64,000 nucleotides of DNA from Monosiga brevicollis MX1 (GCF_000002865.3 NW_001865065.1:360812-424811); one strand, 5' to 3'; numbered from the stretch's first letter, positions 12,111-24,764 are shown. Notes: generated from the letters alone by a model not told the origin. Numbers and translations: made by a program.

Positions 12111-14172
12111 TTACGCCACAGGCAAAACATCACGCTCTGCTGCGCCTGGGTCGGAGGCATAGCGATACTTTGACTTCTTGTCAGCGGGCTTGAGGATTTG
12201 AAAGGAGCACATGAGGTTGGCATCAACGGTCATGATGGCACCCGCGTTGTCAAATTCACCTGGGACAATTGAGCGGCCAATGAAGAATGAAAAGAAAAAC
12301 AAAAAAAAAAAAAAAAGACAAGAAGAGCAAGAAGAAAAAGTGAGTCTCCACAGGCCAGCGCCCTAAAAAAATTCATGTGCGCAATCCAAAGCTGTGCACA
12401 GCACGGGCCATCACACAAGGAGTCATCAAGCCATACCGCAGTAGTTTGGTGCGCTGAAGACAGTCACTAGCTGACGTTGTGCGAAGAATTCGTAGCCATC
12501 CTCAACCACCTGTCATCAATCAGACCGGACGGCAATGTCAGCCAGGTTGCCATGTGCTTTTGATCGCTGTGAAGGAGCAAAGGCCATGCAGCCGGGCGTT
12601 GACCTGCCTGATGAGCGCGGCAAATAAGATCCAGGTCATGCTGTAATAAAAACTTTTCCACAATGTCGGCGCCAAACGTGAATGAAACGCCCCGATCGTT
12701 TTCGGCCCAATTCTCAACCTCGCGCTCGGGATCGCTCCACAGCAGATCGCAGAGCAGGCCTGGTGACCACAGGTTACAGGCAAGATATAAGCAAAAGACA
12801 GAGCTCTAGAGGAGTATCAACAGAAATCACTAGTCGCACGCACCAGTGTCTGGCACGTCGGTTGGTCGTTGCACGTTCGTGATCTGATCGAGAGCTTGCA
12901 AGTCTGCACGGGCGCGTGAGCCAGAACCGAGAGGCACAAAAGTTAATACAGGCGGCTTGATATTTGTGGCACAAGATATCTGGAGATGATTTGAAACGGC
13001 AAAACCAAAATAAGGAAAGCAAGCATGGACGCGAGAAGCTGACCGGGTGAGAGGCCACCATGGCAGCAGAAGATCTTGTCAGCAACAACGGCAGCAACGG
13101 GCAGGCAGTTGAAGCAGTCGGTGAAGGTTTTCCAAAGCTTGATGGAGTAGCGACGCTTGCCTAAGGAGTCAGGATGCAGGAGTTGATCACGCAGTTGAGC
13201 GCGCGCTTCCGAGCAACTCTGCACCACCACCATCGCTGCGGGACGCACACTCATCGTAAAAGCCATAGATGCGGTTGATGCTGGCACATTCGTGGTTGCC
13301 ACGCAAGAGCCAGATCTTGTCCGGGTAAAGGACCTTGTAGGCCAGCAGCAGGCAGATGGTCTCCAAGGACTGACACGACACAACAAGAAGATCACGCCCA
13401 GGTCGTTGACAGCCATGAGCTCCGAGTGGCAGGGAAGGGGGAGCCGGGATGAGAGTGGCAACATCATCGGACCTGTTTGCCACGATCAACGTAGTCGCCA
13501 AGGAACAGATAACTGCTGGCGGGCGGGAAGCCACTGTGCTCAAAGAGCCTCAGAACGTCATAGTACTGCCCGTGCACATCACCTGTCCAACAGCAAGCGT
13601 CCAGTGGGGTTTAAAAAGAAGAGCGGGAAGGCTCTCATTGAAGAGCACAAAAAAAGCGGGGATTCAGAGGACCCAGCATTCATACCACAGATTTTGACTG
13701 GGGCCTGGAGGCGCAAGAGCATGGGCTCGGCCAGAAAGGCCTCGCGCGCCGACAAGCAGAGCCCGGAGATCTCGCGCTCCTCGAGGCTCACTGTCTTTCC
13801 CGGCCGACAGCCCCGGACTATTGTTACCAGGCACCCAGGCAGCGTTGTAGGCCACAAGCATGCGTGATATCCGAGCGAAAAACGATGCAATAACAAGGCC
13901 AAGCCTCCCCCCATGTGCCGCTTCCAGCCCGCTTGGGTCACCCCCGAGGCTCAAGGCTCGAGGCTCGAGCACAAAACCCAGCTGTGCACCAGCCCCTGCA
14001 GCCTCGCGAGCCCATCCAGCGTCTCTACCCACGAATCACACATCCACCCAAGACCCACCCAATACCAACTCCTCGACCCAGCACAGCCGCCGAACCCCGA
14101 GGCGGTCATCACAAACTCACCTTCGAGGAGTCGGTCGATGATGCCCGCGACGTCCAGATCCAGATCCGCCAT
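12111..14172 (-). CDS. Serine/threonine protein phosphatase PP1 catalytic subunit
   Basis: Metal-dependent PPP-family phosphatase that removes phosphate from Ser/Thr in complex with many regulatory subunits in cytosol and nucleus. The gene is split into at least nine short exons from the ATG at 14172 ([17 protein letters not shown]) to the stop at 12111. In order I read [23 protein letters not shown] (metal ligands), [88 protein letters not shown] and [14 protein letters not shown]. All catalytic motifs are present and the RxxQ/RGxHE context is PP1, not PP2A or PP2B. The C-terminal tail is short. The intron at 12607-12510 appears to start with GC. Divergent from the PHD-finger gene, with 453 bp between start codons. 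Confidence 0.97.
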
Positions 14173-14383
14173 TGGTCCGATGTGTGTTGTTTTGCTACCA
14201 AATGTGTTTCTTGACCGCCCACTGGGTATTGCCGCTACGCTTTGACGCTTTGAGTAAACGCTAATTGTTTGAGCTGGGTTTTCATCTCTGTGACGCTTCA
14301 TATTCACAGCAGGTTGATTGTCAGCATTTTCTACTTTTGTCAGCATCTGTTCCGTGACGGAGTGTGATATATCTCACACTTCC

Positions 14384-14419
<36 letters not shown>

Positions 14420-14625
14420 TGCGACATTTTTTTTCTTGGCACCGTCGCTGACTGTGTGTGTACCTTGGGCGGGTGGCAGTTGAGCGAGGGGGTAGTGGGG
14501 GTAAAGCCATGAGTGCGTAAAAGGGCGCTTGACTCGGTCGCCAGCCGTCTTGAGAGTTGGTCACTTTAGGTGCCTGTTGTTGTTGTTGTTCCTCTTCTTC
14601 TTCGTCAAGTCGGAACGACTATTGG
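14173..14625. promoter_or_regulatory. Divergent promoter region, PP1 / PHD protein, with (GA)n
   Basis: 453-bp spacer between divergent start codons. It contains a (GA)n microsatellite at about 14386-14417 and a CTT/TTG-rich stretch immediately before the downstream ATG. Probably both promoters; no defined factor site recognised. Confidence 0.45.
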
Positions 14626-17600
14626 AGATGGAGATGGACGACGACGAGATTTACGAGCCTGGGGCAACCTCCGACCTGCCCTGCGTCATTTGCAAGCAAA
14701 ACGATGTCTCGGATAAGAATGATGTTGTCAAATGCAAAAGCTGTGGCTATGTGTTTCACCAAGGTCCGCAAGCCTGCTTGATCTATGCCCACCTACCTAC
14801 CCCGCCCTGCCTCCTGCCTAGCTAACCCCTTGGTGCCGGTTCATCTTCGTGCATGCAGCCTGCTATGGCGTTGAGCGCGTGCCCAAGCACGACTGGTATT
14901 GCCGACGCCACACCCCATACCTGACTATTCGCTCATCAAAAATGGTCTGTTCGCGCCCCGGCGGCCTTGGCCGTCAGCCGACTCGACGATCGAGCCGCCT
15001 CAAAAAAAAACGTGATCTCGCTAATTGACATGTCTGGCACCATCACAGAAGTGCGTGGCCTGCCCGGTAGTGACGGGGGCGCTCCTGCCAGTCGCAAATC
15101 CAAAAGATGGTGGTACGTCTCCTCGCGGGTAGCCTTTGCACCGGCTTGTTCATGTGTGCCCCGGGCGCTTTTCACCATCTCCTCCCCATGCCGTGCACAG
15201 ACATGCAATTCTGCCACGTGCTCTGTGCCATGTTTATTCCGGGTCTTATCATCAATGGTTCGCCTTGGTGGGAAAGTGTGACGGTCTCTGATCTCAAACT
15301 GAGCAAAGGCGTAAGCTCTGCTCCCGCTGCGAGCCCTGATTCAAGTACAAGCCTGAGCGGAAACACTTGGCCTCATTCTTGCCTGCCCACATGCTCTCGT
15401 CGCTGCAGGTTTGCACCATTTGCAACAGCCCGCGGTCTAGCGCCACCATCAAGTGTGCTCATAGCGGCTGCAGCCATCGCCTTCATGCCTCGTGGTACGT
15501 CTTTTTCTCGCTATGGAGCTGTGCCAATACCAGTGTGATGATGTGGATTGACTTTGATGCACGCGTCGTTGCCTTTGGCGGCAGTGCCCATGAACATGGA
15601 CTTTTGACCGTGGTTCGAGACGCCCAAGTGTCTGCACCGCGTGCAGGCCGCATCGTGTGTCGTGAACATCGTCAACAACTTAGGTCCGTCAGTCGTGCAA
15701 AGTACTATCATGATTGGTCGCAAGCAAAAGCTGACCCTACCCAACTGCCTTTGCTTAGCCATCGAAAGCAAGCGTCCAACACGAGTGGGACAAAACCTGG
15801 TGCCAAAAGACCGTCGGGCACTAGCACGCCAGCCTCTTCCTCCAGCTCCAGCCACGCAAAAGTGACCAAGGTGGCTAAAACAAACTCGACATCCACGACG
15901 CTAGTCGCCGCGCCCCGGACGCCCAGCAGCGGTGTCCCAGCCAGTCCGAATCCCAGCACCGTGGCCACCCCGCAATCGGGAAATACCCTGGTACGGACTC
16001 AGACTTGGTCCCCCTTTTGCACGTCGGGACATGGGGAGGGGTCGCATGGATTTTCCTCTGCCACTTTGGTTCTTGGTGACATTTGAATGCCTGTGCTTTT
16101 TTTTTTTTTTTCTTTTTTTGCGGGTAACGATGCCCCTTTTATGCCGTGATCTCCTTTTGGGGACGATACGCTTTTTTTTCTCCAATATGGGACTGAAGCT
16201 GCCCATTTCGACTCCTTTACCAGAGGCGGCTCGCCTGGTGGCTGACCCACCGCTTCAAAAAAATGGGCGTCCCTACCACGGTGCGTCTGCCAACTTGATT
16301 CATGAAGGCATGTGCGTGCGAACGCCTTCTCACCGCTCCTGCCACTGCTGCTACTGCGTACTTGTTTGATCATTTATTGGCACCAGTGTGTTCTGTCTGT
16401 GGCAAGCTCTTCTCCAAGCCGTCTGGGCTGACACGGCATTTTGCAGCTCACGAACGAGCGGAGGCACGCCTCCAAGACATAGCAAGTCCTGCGTCCGCCA
16501 CGTCGCCGGCGCCGGCCGCTCGCTCCTCGTCGCGCAAGGCTGCCAAGGCATCGCCGCAAACAAAGAACCCAGGTTTGGATCGGTTTTTTTTTTGTTGGTT
16601 GGGGTTTTTGGGCTGAGGCGCTGTTTGGGGTCCTGGTCGTCTCACTCTGCAATCATGTCAGACTCGACCATGAACCTCGAAGATGACGATGCCGATGCAC
16701 TGGCGACTCGCGTATTGGCATCAGGTACGTGCTTTTTCCCAGCGTTTGAGCTCGGGAAAGCGAGTCGGAAAACAGTATTTCGTAACCGGCCCATCATGGG
16801 TTGTGTGGACTCTTGCGTTGACTTACCGCTTGCCATCTCGTTCCCCGCCCTGCAGCCCCACATATCCCGACTGATGAGCTTCCCCGGCTTCCGTACGTTT
16901 GATTGCCTGGCAATTTTATTTTTTTTTTACTCAGCCAACATAATTTTTGACGCCCTCTTTGAATACCTAACTGTGCTGCAGGGCTTTTGAAGGGCTTCCC
17001 CATCTGGACGCGCTTAATGTCAAGGCGCGCGTCGCGGTTGCTAGTCCGCTGGCGGGTCCAACGGTTCTGCAATCTCTGGCCAAGGCCATCCATCAGGTCC
17101 GTGTCAAGCCAGGCAGAGGAAAGGATGTCGACGCGCTGCATGATACGGCCTCCTTACGATGATGGTTTGCCTGCTTTCGTGTGTTACTCCCGGAATGCAG
17201 GACGAGCCTTTGCCTCTGGATGAGGAGGTGAAGCTTCAGGCCCGCTTGGTTGCTCTCATGGTCAGTGGAAGCAGTGGATTTCAGAGCTTACATTCTGATG
17301 TATCATTTGTGGCATACATTTTGCCCATGCACTCACCCCTCGCTGTGTCTACGCAGAAGGAAACGGACAAGGAATTGGCGCGCTGGGAGTGGGAGCGGCA
17401 ACAAAAGAGCGAGGCCAAAGCCACGCTGGCTCGATTGCAGGCGCCCCTGTTGCCGACTCTTCCATCGGAACAGCGCGACGCATGCCTTGGCTTCCTATGC
17501 TCAAACCTCGCATCACCTGCTCTGCCGGACACGAGCATGTTTGCCAGCGTCGAAGCGTGGAAGCAGCATGTCCTCGCACAAGTAGCAGCGGTATGTACCA

Positions 17601-17772
17601 CAGAGCCGTGCTTGCCTGTGCCTGCCTGTGCCTGCCTGTTCTTACTGTTTCGGCGCACGCCAACCTTGTCGAATGAACACAGCTTCTGCCGCTGGCTGGC
17701 ATCGAGGTCGCGCAACTGCCCACGACATTGGAAGAAGCCCTCCAGCTCCTCCCGGAAGCTGTGACGCCCTAA
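14626..17772 (+). CDS. PHD / extended-PHD / C2H2 zinc-finger chromatin protein (JADE/BRPF/AF10-like reader)
   Basis: Predicted nuclear histone reader. The first exon (ATG at 14626) gives CVICKQND...CKSCGYVFHQ and continues across an intron as ACYGVERVPKHDWYCRRH, a complete PHD finger of the JADE/BRPF/AF10 class. The extended PHD follows in separate exons: FCHVLCAMFIPG, CTICNSPRSSATIKC, CSHRLHASCAHEHGL and IVCREH, with the zinc ligands in expected order. A Ser/Thr/Pro-rich linker then leads to one C2H2 finger (CSVCGKLFSKPSGLTRHFAAH, about 16387-16449), which in animal relatives is not usually placed after the PZP module. The rest, to the stop at 17772, is partly helical (ETDKELARWEWERQQK) without a known domain. 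At least ten exons; the junction around 15000-15190 and the one near 16870 are the least certain. No bromodomain or PWWP is seen. Confidence 0.86.
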
Positions 17773-18261
17773 AGCAGCGGGTTCACTCTCTTCCCACGCC
17801 CACCGACTTTTCTTTTTCCTTTGCTCCTCCCTCCCTCCCTCCTCCTTCTCTCTCCCTCCCCCCTTCTCTTTCGTGTGATATTGAGATGCGAGGCGCTCCT
17901 GATGCCAAGCATTTGCTCAACAACCAATCTGATATGCTATTGGCCCTCCATCATTCATTTCCTCATTCCCGCCCCCCCCCCCCCCCCAAAAAAAAAAAAA
18001 AAAAACATTTCAAATTGTCAGCACGCCACGCTTGTTTGTTGTTGTTGTAGCAACACAACAAACACACAAGGGAAAATTTTCATCAACAACGAAATTGTCA
18101 TAATTTTTTTGTGCGGTCGCCGACTTGTTGAGGTCAAACAATAAAAAAACCGAGAGGGTGTTGGTCCCCGAGAACTTGAGCAGCTCGGCCCTGGTGGCCA
18201 TAGACTCTTGTTCTCCATCGGCACGACGGGAGCACGGTGTTGGTTGGTTCCTTGGGCATTA
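17773..18261. other. Spacer between PHD and FHA genes
   Basis: Contains a pyrimidine-rich tract at about 17806-17876 and a C-run followed by an A-run at about 17971-18004. It presumably serves as the 3' end of the PHD gene and the promoter of the next one. No gene seen. Confidence 0.5.
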
Positions 18262-21200
18262 TGACGGCACAGCTTCGCTCCGCTTCAGGTGAGTCACATG
18301 GGTTCACCCCAGGGGTCCTGCAATTGCCGAAGCTGACCTCATCATCGCATTGGGATGCTGCATCTAGGAGTTGTGCCCTTGGATGTGCGAACACAGCGCT
18401 ATGTGTTCGTCGGGACAGATGCAGGCAGCTGTCATATCCCCTTGAGTAGTCGGTCGTGCGGCGCCAAGCATGCTCGCATTGGCTTTTTGGGACAGAAGCG
18501 CGCGCTTGCCGTCGAAGATCTCGCCACAACCACAGGTAGGCTGACCGTTCCAAGCGCGCCCCTGGCTGCTGCAAGCTCGCCTCAACCTTGTCTCTGGGCT
18601 CACGACCATGGCAGGTACATATGTCAACGGGCGTCGAGTAAAGGGGCGGGAGCCTCTTGGTCATGGCGATGCACTTCGCTTTGGAAGTGATGCGCATACG
18701 CTGCGAGTTGAGCTGAATGCCAATGAAACCTTTCCCGCTGACACGGAGGACGCGGGCCTTCCTCGACCAACCTCGACCGTCAACACACGGCGCAACAGTG
18801 GCATTGAGCGACCCCGCCTCCGTTCCTCCCGCAGCACCCGAAACCATGGTCCCTCGGAAAGCCTGAATGCATCTCGTCGCCAGATGCAAGTGCAATTTGC
18901 CGAGCAGCCCGTCCACCGTTCCACGTCCAGCACCACCGACCCGTGCGTTTTGGCTGATAGGTCTTGGTCGGCATGGCTCCCTGAATGATTTCTTGACGTA
19001 AACACCTCACAACACACATGCCATGCACCTGGTCTGTCACGCCAACAGCTCAAAGAGTGATACCGCACTCTCGCATCGACGGGATAGCATTGATAGCCTT
19101 GGCAGTGTCGAGTCAGATGCCCACTCCGTTCAACAGGTATGCCACGGCCATGCAACTCCATCTCACCGAGGCGCGCGTACACATTAATCGGCCTTTCAAC
19201 CCAAGCGAGCTGCCTTGTGCGAATGTCTCATGGCAAGCGTCTGGTGCTTTTCCATTAGCCGCAGCCACAGCCCCCCCCACAGGATATGAATCGCACGCGA
19301 CGACGCTCGTCGCGGACTTACATCACTCGGTCTCGCCATGAGCGAGATGCGCCAAGCAGCGAGCATGACCATGGCCACACCCGTAGTCACAGCCGAGGCC
19401 GCAACCAAGGACATCACCGCCATTCAAGCACTAGCCGAAGCCCTAGCCCTGACAAAAGTAATGGACCAAGCCATGCCCCGCGTCACCGCAGCTCGCGTCG
19501 CAAAAGTGATCGCAGTCCTAGCCGCAGCCCGAGTCCCGCACGCCGCTCGCGTCGCGAGCGCGCATGGCCGGTCAAGGTTCCTTATTCCGACGCCTCAGAA
19601 ACCTCTGATCGCAAAGGGCCGACCACCAAGACGGCTGCCAGTGACAGAAACGAGGTTCAAGCACCCAGAGCGCCTTGTTTAAGTGACGGGGCGGTGGCTC
19701 GGCACAATCACGCCACCCACGAGCTGGTACAGCGCCTCCAGGCTGCCACAACACAACTGACCGAGCTCTTTCACAACGCCAAACTGCGCCTGCCCAGCCA
19801 TCTCCAGCACTCGCTCAACGGCGTCACTTCGCTGGACGCCAGCAGCTTGCTGGTCACCCCGATCGATGGGCTGGGCGAGGTCCTCAATACCTGTGCAAGC
19901 GCAGCTGCTGCTCTGTCCGTTGGCCTGACACAAGCCAGTCGCCAGCTCAAACGGGACCAATCAGCACAGCAAGAGGCTTCGGATAGTACTCGGCAGTTGG
20001 ACAAGCGCCTGCGTTCTGCTACCGAAGAGGTGCAGCACTTGCAGGCCGACCTGGCGCTTGCCCAACGTGAGCGAGACCAAGCACAAGCCGCTTTGACCGA
20101 GGCTAAGGAAAAGACTAAGAGCTATCGTGTCAAGCTTCTTGATCTCAAGCAAACTACCACCTCTTCCTTGGCCGAATGGGAGACTGAGCGGCAAAGCTTC
20201 AACCAGGAGCGCCAACGCCTCGTGGCGGAGCGCGATGATCTCACTCAACAACTGCGTAGCCTGCGCCTCGATCAGGACAACACTGAGAAGCGGGCACAGC
20301 GCCTGGAACGCGAGTGCAACGAGGCACGAGCGCGCGTGAGTCGTCGCGATGCCGCTCTGCAACAGCTGGAGCAGCAGCTTCAAGCCAATCGCGCGGCTAC
20401 CGAGCCCATGAGCCTGGCTCCCGTGCGTCCAACGAGTCCGCGACTGGGAGCCGAGCAAATGGAGACCCTGCGTGAGATGCAGGCGGCGCTGCAAGAGCTG
20501 GCAGACGAGCATGCACACTTTCGTCGCGGGACAGCAGTGGCCCTGGATGGTTATGGTGACCAAGTCCGTGCAACCATTAGCCATGTAGTCCAAGCCACCC
20601 GCGCAGGGCAGGAGCAGCGCGCAGCTCAAGACCGAGCCACCCTCACAGCCGAACGGGATCAGCAGCGCCGACTGGCTCGAGCACGCCAACGTGAGCTTGA
20701 GGACGCTCAGCGCGAGTTGGAGGCACTACGTTCGCAGTCTGCAACCAGTGATGCTACGCTTCAGCGCATGCAAGAAAAGCTTAATAATCAGCCTCAGCTG
20801 GTTGAGGAGCTCAAAACGCTGCGCCGATCCCTGGCCAGCTCAGAGGCGGAGAGCCAGGCGCAGAGGGAGCGCCTGGGCCGACTGGAGACTGAGTTGACCA
20901 CGGCTCAACGCGAGGTGTTGAGTCTCCGCACTGACTTGGCACAAGCTCAGAGCAATGTGGATAGCGCAACGCGACCCGTCAGCCCCGTCAACGGCCTTTC
21001 CCACGCCAATGGCGCAGCTTCACAACTACAAGCGCGCCTGTCTGGACTGGAAGGTCAGCTACGCGAGGCAGAGGCTGCGAATGCTCGCGCAGTGGAACAG
21101 ATGTCAGCCGAGCAAATTCGTGCCACGCAAGCTGAGGTAGCGCTGCGTGAACTCGAAGCTCGAATGCAACGAGCCACCACTGAGGCTGATACTGCCGCGG

Positions 21201-23329
21201 AATCTCAGCACCACGAGGTAGCAGAGCTTCGCGCGCGCTTAGTGCAATTGCAGAGTGAGCGGGATGCGCTTGCGGCACAATGCGAAGAACATGCCCATAA
21301 GTGGGCCCTTCTTTGCGATACGCTGCCTGATTTCCTGACCCACTGCCAGCCTGGAATAAACGCGGAGTCCGAGAGCCTCGTGATTCAGGGCCTGCACGAT
21401 TGGTCCCAGGCTTTGAGTCTGCGTGAAATGGTGGTAGTGGCGCGCGAGCAGGACGTGGCAGCACTGGAGCAACATGCAAGCAGCTTGCTAATGGCAGAGT
21501 CAAGTTCGTGTGCTGAGCTGACCGCCACGCTGCACGATCGGGACAACGCGATTGCTGTGCTGCAGCAACAAATGACAACGCTGCATGCTAGCCTGGCCGA
21601 AACCGAAGCGGCTCTGGAATCGTGCCGTGCAGGACCTGATGCGGCCCTTATGCAAGCTTACATGGAACGTGAGGCCGCTCAGCGAGCCCAGGCCACCGCT
21701 GAAGCTAGCTGTGCTCTAAAGCAGCGAGAGCTGGATGACCTGTACGTCGAGCAGACCAATTTGCAAACGCAGCTGAAGACTGCAAATGAGGAAGTGCAGC
21801 GACTTTGCGAACAGTTGTCGGCGGCTCAACGCGAAATCGCCTCAACCCAAGACCACACCGCTGCGCAACAGCTCGAATTAAATACCAGCGAGTCAGCGCT
21901 GAAGCAGGCTCGTGAACAGTTGGCTTTGAGCGCAACAGAACAAGTCGAACTCACGGCGAAGCAGCAAGCTTTGCTTGTTCAGATCGAGGAGTTGACTGCG
22001 GCGATGAACGAGGCAGCTGCAAACCGGAATGCCCTGCAAAGTGACCTGGAAGGGGCAGAAGCGGTGCAAGCCACGCTTCAAGCTCAGGTGGACAAATTGT
22101 TGGCCGCGCAGGAAGCCTCGCACGCGGACGACGCCTCGGCACATGCCCAGCTGCTCGCCGAGCGTGATGCAGCGCTCGAGGCCTGTGCCGAGGCACAAGC
22201 AAAGCTAGCCATTACCCGGGCCAAGCAAACAGAAGTTATTGCCAGGTGCGAGGAATGGCGTGCCCGAGCGGAAGATCTTGATAACATGACAACCGCACGC
22301 GCTGAGTTGGAGGCGAAAGTCGCGGCCCTCACAGCTGAGCGAGAGGCTGCAGCCGCGGCACTTGCGGGGCAACAAAACGATCAAGAACGGCAGCAAGCAC
22401 AGTTTAACGCCGAGCATTCTACTATGGTGGCACGCTTGGAGGCAGTTGAGCAAGAGCATGCCGAGCTTCAAACGCTGCATTCCGAGCTGGAGGCGGGCTT
22501 ACGGGAGGCCCAAGAAGGCCTGAGAGAACGAGGCGCTTGGACAAAGCTGCAAGCAGAGGCTATGCGGGGTCAGGTTGAAGCCCTGCAGCGCGGGTTGGAA
22601 CAAACTACGGAAAATTTGACGCGAGCAAGGCGCGAGCGAGATGAATGGCGCGACCAGTGCCAGCGGGGTGCCAAGGAAGTCCAAGTACAGCGTGCTCTGG
22701 CAGACCAGTTACAAGCACGCCTGGATCAAGCCCTGCAGCACGTGAATCAAGCTACGCGTGAGCAAGCACTTGTTCGGCGAGACCTTGTTGAGGTGTGTCC
22801 ATTTTACCCCCCTCTCGCTTTTGTATCTTTACAAGTGAAGAGCAATTTCATTTTCCAGCGTCCAGAGCTCGCATCCTTGTGTTGTAGCCCCACATTTCTC
22901 ACTGAGTCATGAAAAATGCCTGTTTGACTGCTCCTAGGTGGCTTCGAAGCTGTGCTGCGAGCCTGATGGCGTACTTGAGCGCCTGGAAGGTATGTAGACG
23001 CCTTGTCCGGGCCTGGCCAGCTCGTCTTCAGCCGCTTACAGCAGCCACGTTCGTGGACGTGCGTGTCGCATACAGAACGATTCGCCCAAGCCGCTAGCGT
23101 CGCGGAGCGCTTGACAGAGGCTGAGAACCGGTACGCCTGAGAAACTCATCAAAAATGCGCACCCGCTGGTGGCATCTGGCTCACCGGGCTGACTCTGCCC
23201 CACGCGTTTGCTGCATGTAGCAACAATCTTTTGGTGGTCCAACTGGAACGCGTCCAGCGACAGTTACAACACATGCAAGAGCAACAAGACTGGACATTGG
23301 TAAGCAGCGCGATGCGCGGCAAGTCCTAA
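18262..23329 (+). CDS. FHA-domain plus long coiled-coil protein (FHAD1-like)
   Basis: Starts MTAQLRSAS in a 28-nt exon (18262-18289). Exons 18368-18535 and 18615-18942 encode a forkhead-associated (phosphothreonine-binding) domain: FVGTDAGSCHIPLSSRSC, KHARIGFL, TTGTYVNGRRVKGREPLGHGDALRFG; the TYVNG and GD..RFG signatures are clear. An 88-nt exon (19049-19136) and a very long exon (19283-22792) follow. The latter opens with an Arg/Ser-rich stretch and then gives about 1,100 residues of heptad-like, Glu/Gln/Ala/Leu-rich coiled coil. Short final exons (for example VASKLCCEPDGVLERLE and RFAQAASVAERLTEAENR) extend the coil to the stop at 23329. An N-terminal FHA followed by a long coil recalls animal FHAD1, but coils align poorly, so homology is inferred from architecture. 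Likely a scaffold with a phospho-dependent partner. Confidence 0.85.
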
Positions 23330-23513
23330 AAGTTTGAAATACGAAAGGAGTTGCACCTGGGCCGAGCCTGGGCAAAGATATGCGCCATGTGTGCTCTGCA
23401 TTGTGAATCGAGCTGAGCTCGTTAAAGATGAAGCGCTTGCGACAAGACTTGGGGACTTGGGAAGTCAAATTAGCCACGACAAGAACATGATACAGTGTGA
23501 TTTGCAAGCGCGT

Positions 23514-24392
23514 TTATTTTAGCTTGCTGCGCACGCTCTGCGCGCGCTGCTCGACCTGCTCGGGTGTCAAGGGCTCGTGTATCTGTCGGTCGCATGGTTG
23601 ACGCAAAAGTAAGGGGGACGGTGGGTTTGGTAATCTGTCAAGGCGGCAGGGCGCTGACGACAGTCGACGACGGCCCTCACCTGGGTGGCTGCTGCCAAGT
23701 AGTGAGTGGCGGTCAGAGGGAAGTCAAACTCAGAGGGAGCATCATCGAGATTCCAGTACGTGAATTCGCTGAAGCGGCTCACGGGTTCCATGACACGGAG
23801 ACTCGTGTCGCTGTGCAGCACAGACTTGTCCCGCAAAACAGTGCCTGCAGGCATGACCGAGCGATCCGGCGTCGATGAAAGCATTGAGTGGAGGCCATGC
23901 TGCCCAATGGGTCAAAGTGTCAAGGAGCGATCCGCGCGTCTGACCTTTGTATTTGTCGGGGACGGTCACGGTAGCGCCCTGTATACGACGTCCGCGAAAG
24001 GTGCACAGATGTTGCTGTCCTGCACAGGGACGGTCGGAAAGCCGGTAGAGTCAAAGTCAGAGTCAGAGCAAAACAGAGGTTTCGTTGAAGCCAGCCTTGT
24101 ACGGAGAAAGTTCTGGGCAACCTGTCGTGTTTTCCAGTTGGATTGGCTGGGATTCACTCTGGATCAACGGGAAAAAAAACGCGTCTGTATTGGCCGGGCC
24201 ATCCTGAGGTCGACCGCAGGGTGAGTCAGCGCTGCAGTGCAAACGCTCGGGGCTCGAGTTGAAAGGCCAAGACTGACGGGGATGACATACGTGGTGAATT
24301 TTGCAGGGCATCCAATGCAGAGTTGAATACTGGCCGGGGCCCGCCGTGAGATCCAGCAGAAGCTCCTCGCTGGCTGCCGCCTCCGCTGCCAT
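23514..24392 (-). CDS. RNASEH2C: Ribonuclease H2 subunit C
   Basis: Non-catalytic subunit of the heterotrimeric RNase H2, which removes ribonucleotides from DNA and cleaves RNA:DNA hybrids in the nucleus. The exons join in phase. MAAEAAASEELLLDL (from 24392) runs to HWMPCKIHH, then DGPANTDAFFFPL, then TFRGRRIQGATVTVPDKYKG, then a long block containing RFSEFTYWNLDDAPSEFD, and last HEPLTPEQVEQRAQ to the stop at 23514. The LPCxIxxDGPA, FRGRxLxG...VPxxYxG and FTYWNL segments are the hallmarks of this otherwise fast-evolving family, and all are present in order. The C-terminal tail after the YWN block is longer than I remember for the human protein. An in-frame upstream ATG at 24464 would add 24 residues; I chose 24392 because the family starts close to this block. 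Confidence 0.92.
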
Positions 24393-24676
24393 GATGGCCT
24401 TGAAGCGAGACGGGAATGTAACGGTCAAATAGAGCACGAATACAGTGACCATCGATGCCGTCATGACCGTATTTGTCAGACTTTTAGTTGACGTTACCGA
24501 TGCTGCGTATCATTCATGCTTGAATCTGTATAGATGGGGGCTACTTAACACGATTATATCTATACACATGAAGCGCAAAATGTATTGCATGACGCTTGCG
24601 AAAGCGTTTCATGAATCTTACGGAAACTCCTCGAAAGAAGAAAAAACAGAGAGAGAGGCAGTCCAATATGGCAGCC

Positions 24677-24764
24677 TGATGGTAGCCTGATGGTAGCCTG
24701 ATGGTAGCCTGATGGTAGCCTGATGGTAGCCTGATGGTAGCCTGATGGTAGCCTGATGGTAGAG
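24677..24764. repeat. 11-bp tandem repeat (TGATGGTAGCC)n
   Basis: About eight near-perfect head-to-tail copies of TGATGGTAGCC. The array degenerates downstream into GAGCAGGGGTAG and then two looser TGATGGCA motifs up to about 24806. The 11-bp unit is unusual for this window, where other repeats are di- to hexanucleotides, and the copies are almost identical, so it is probably recent or homogenising. Confidence 0.95.

Noticed and set aside
19961-20689. 242-codon minus-strand frame under the coiled coil
   Set aside because: Shadow of the Glu/Gln/Arg-rich coding strand; Leu-rich with no signature.
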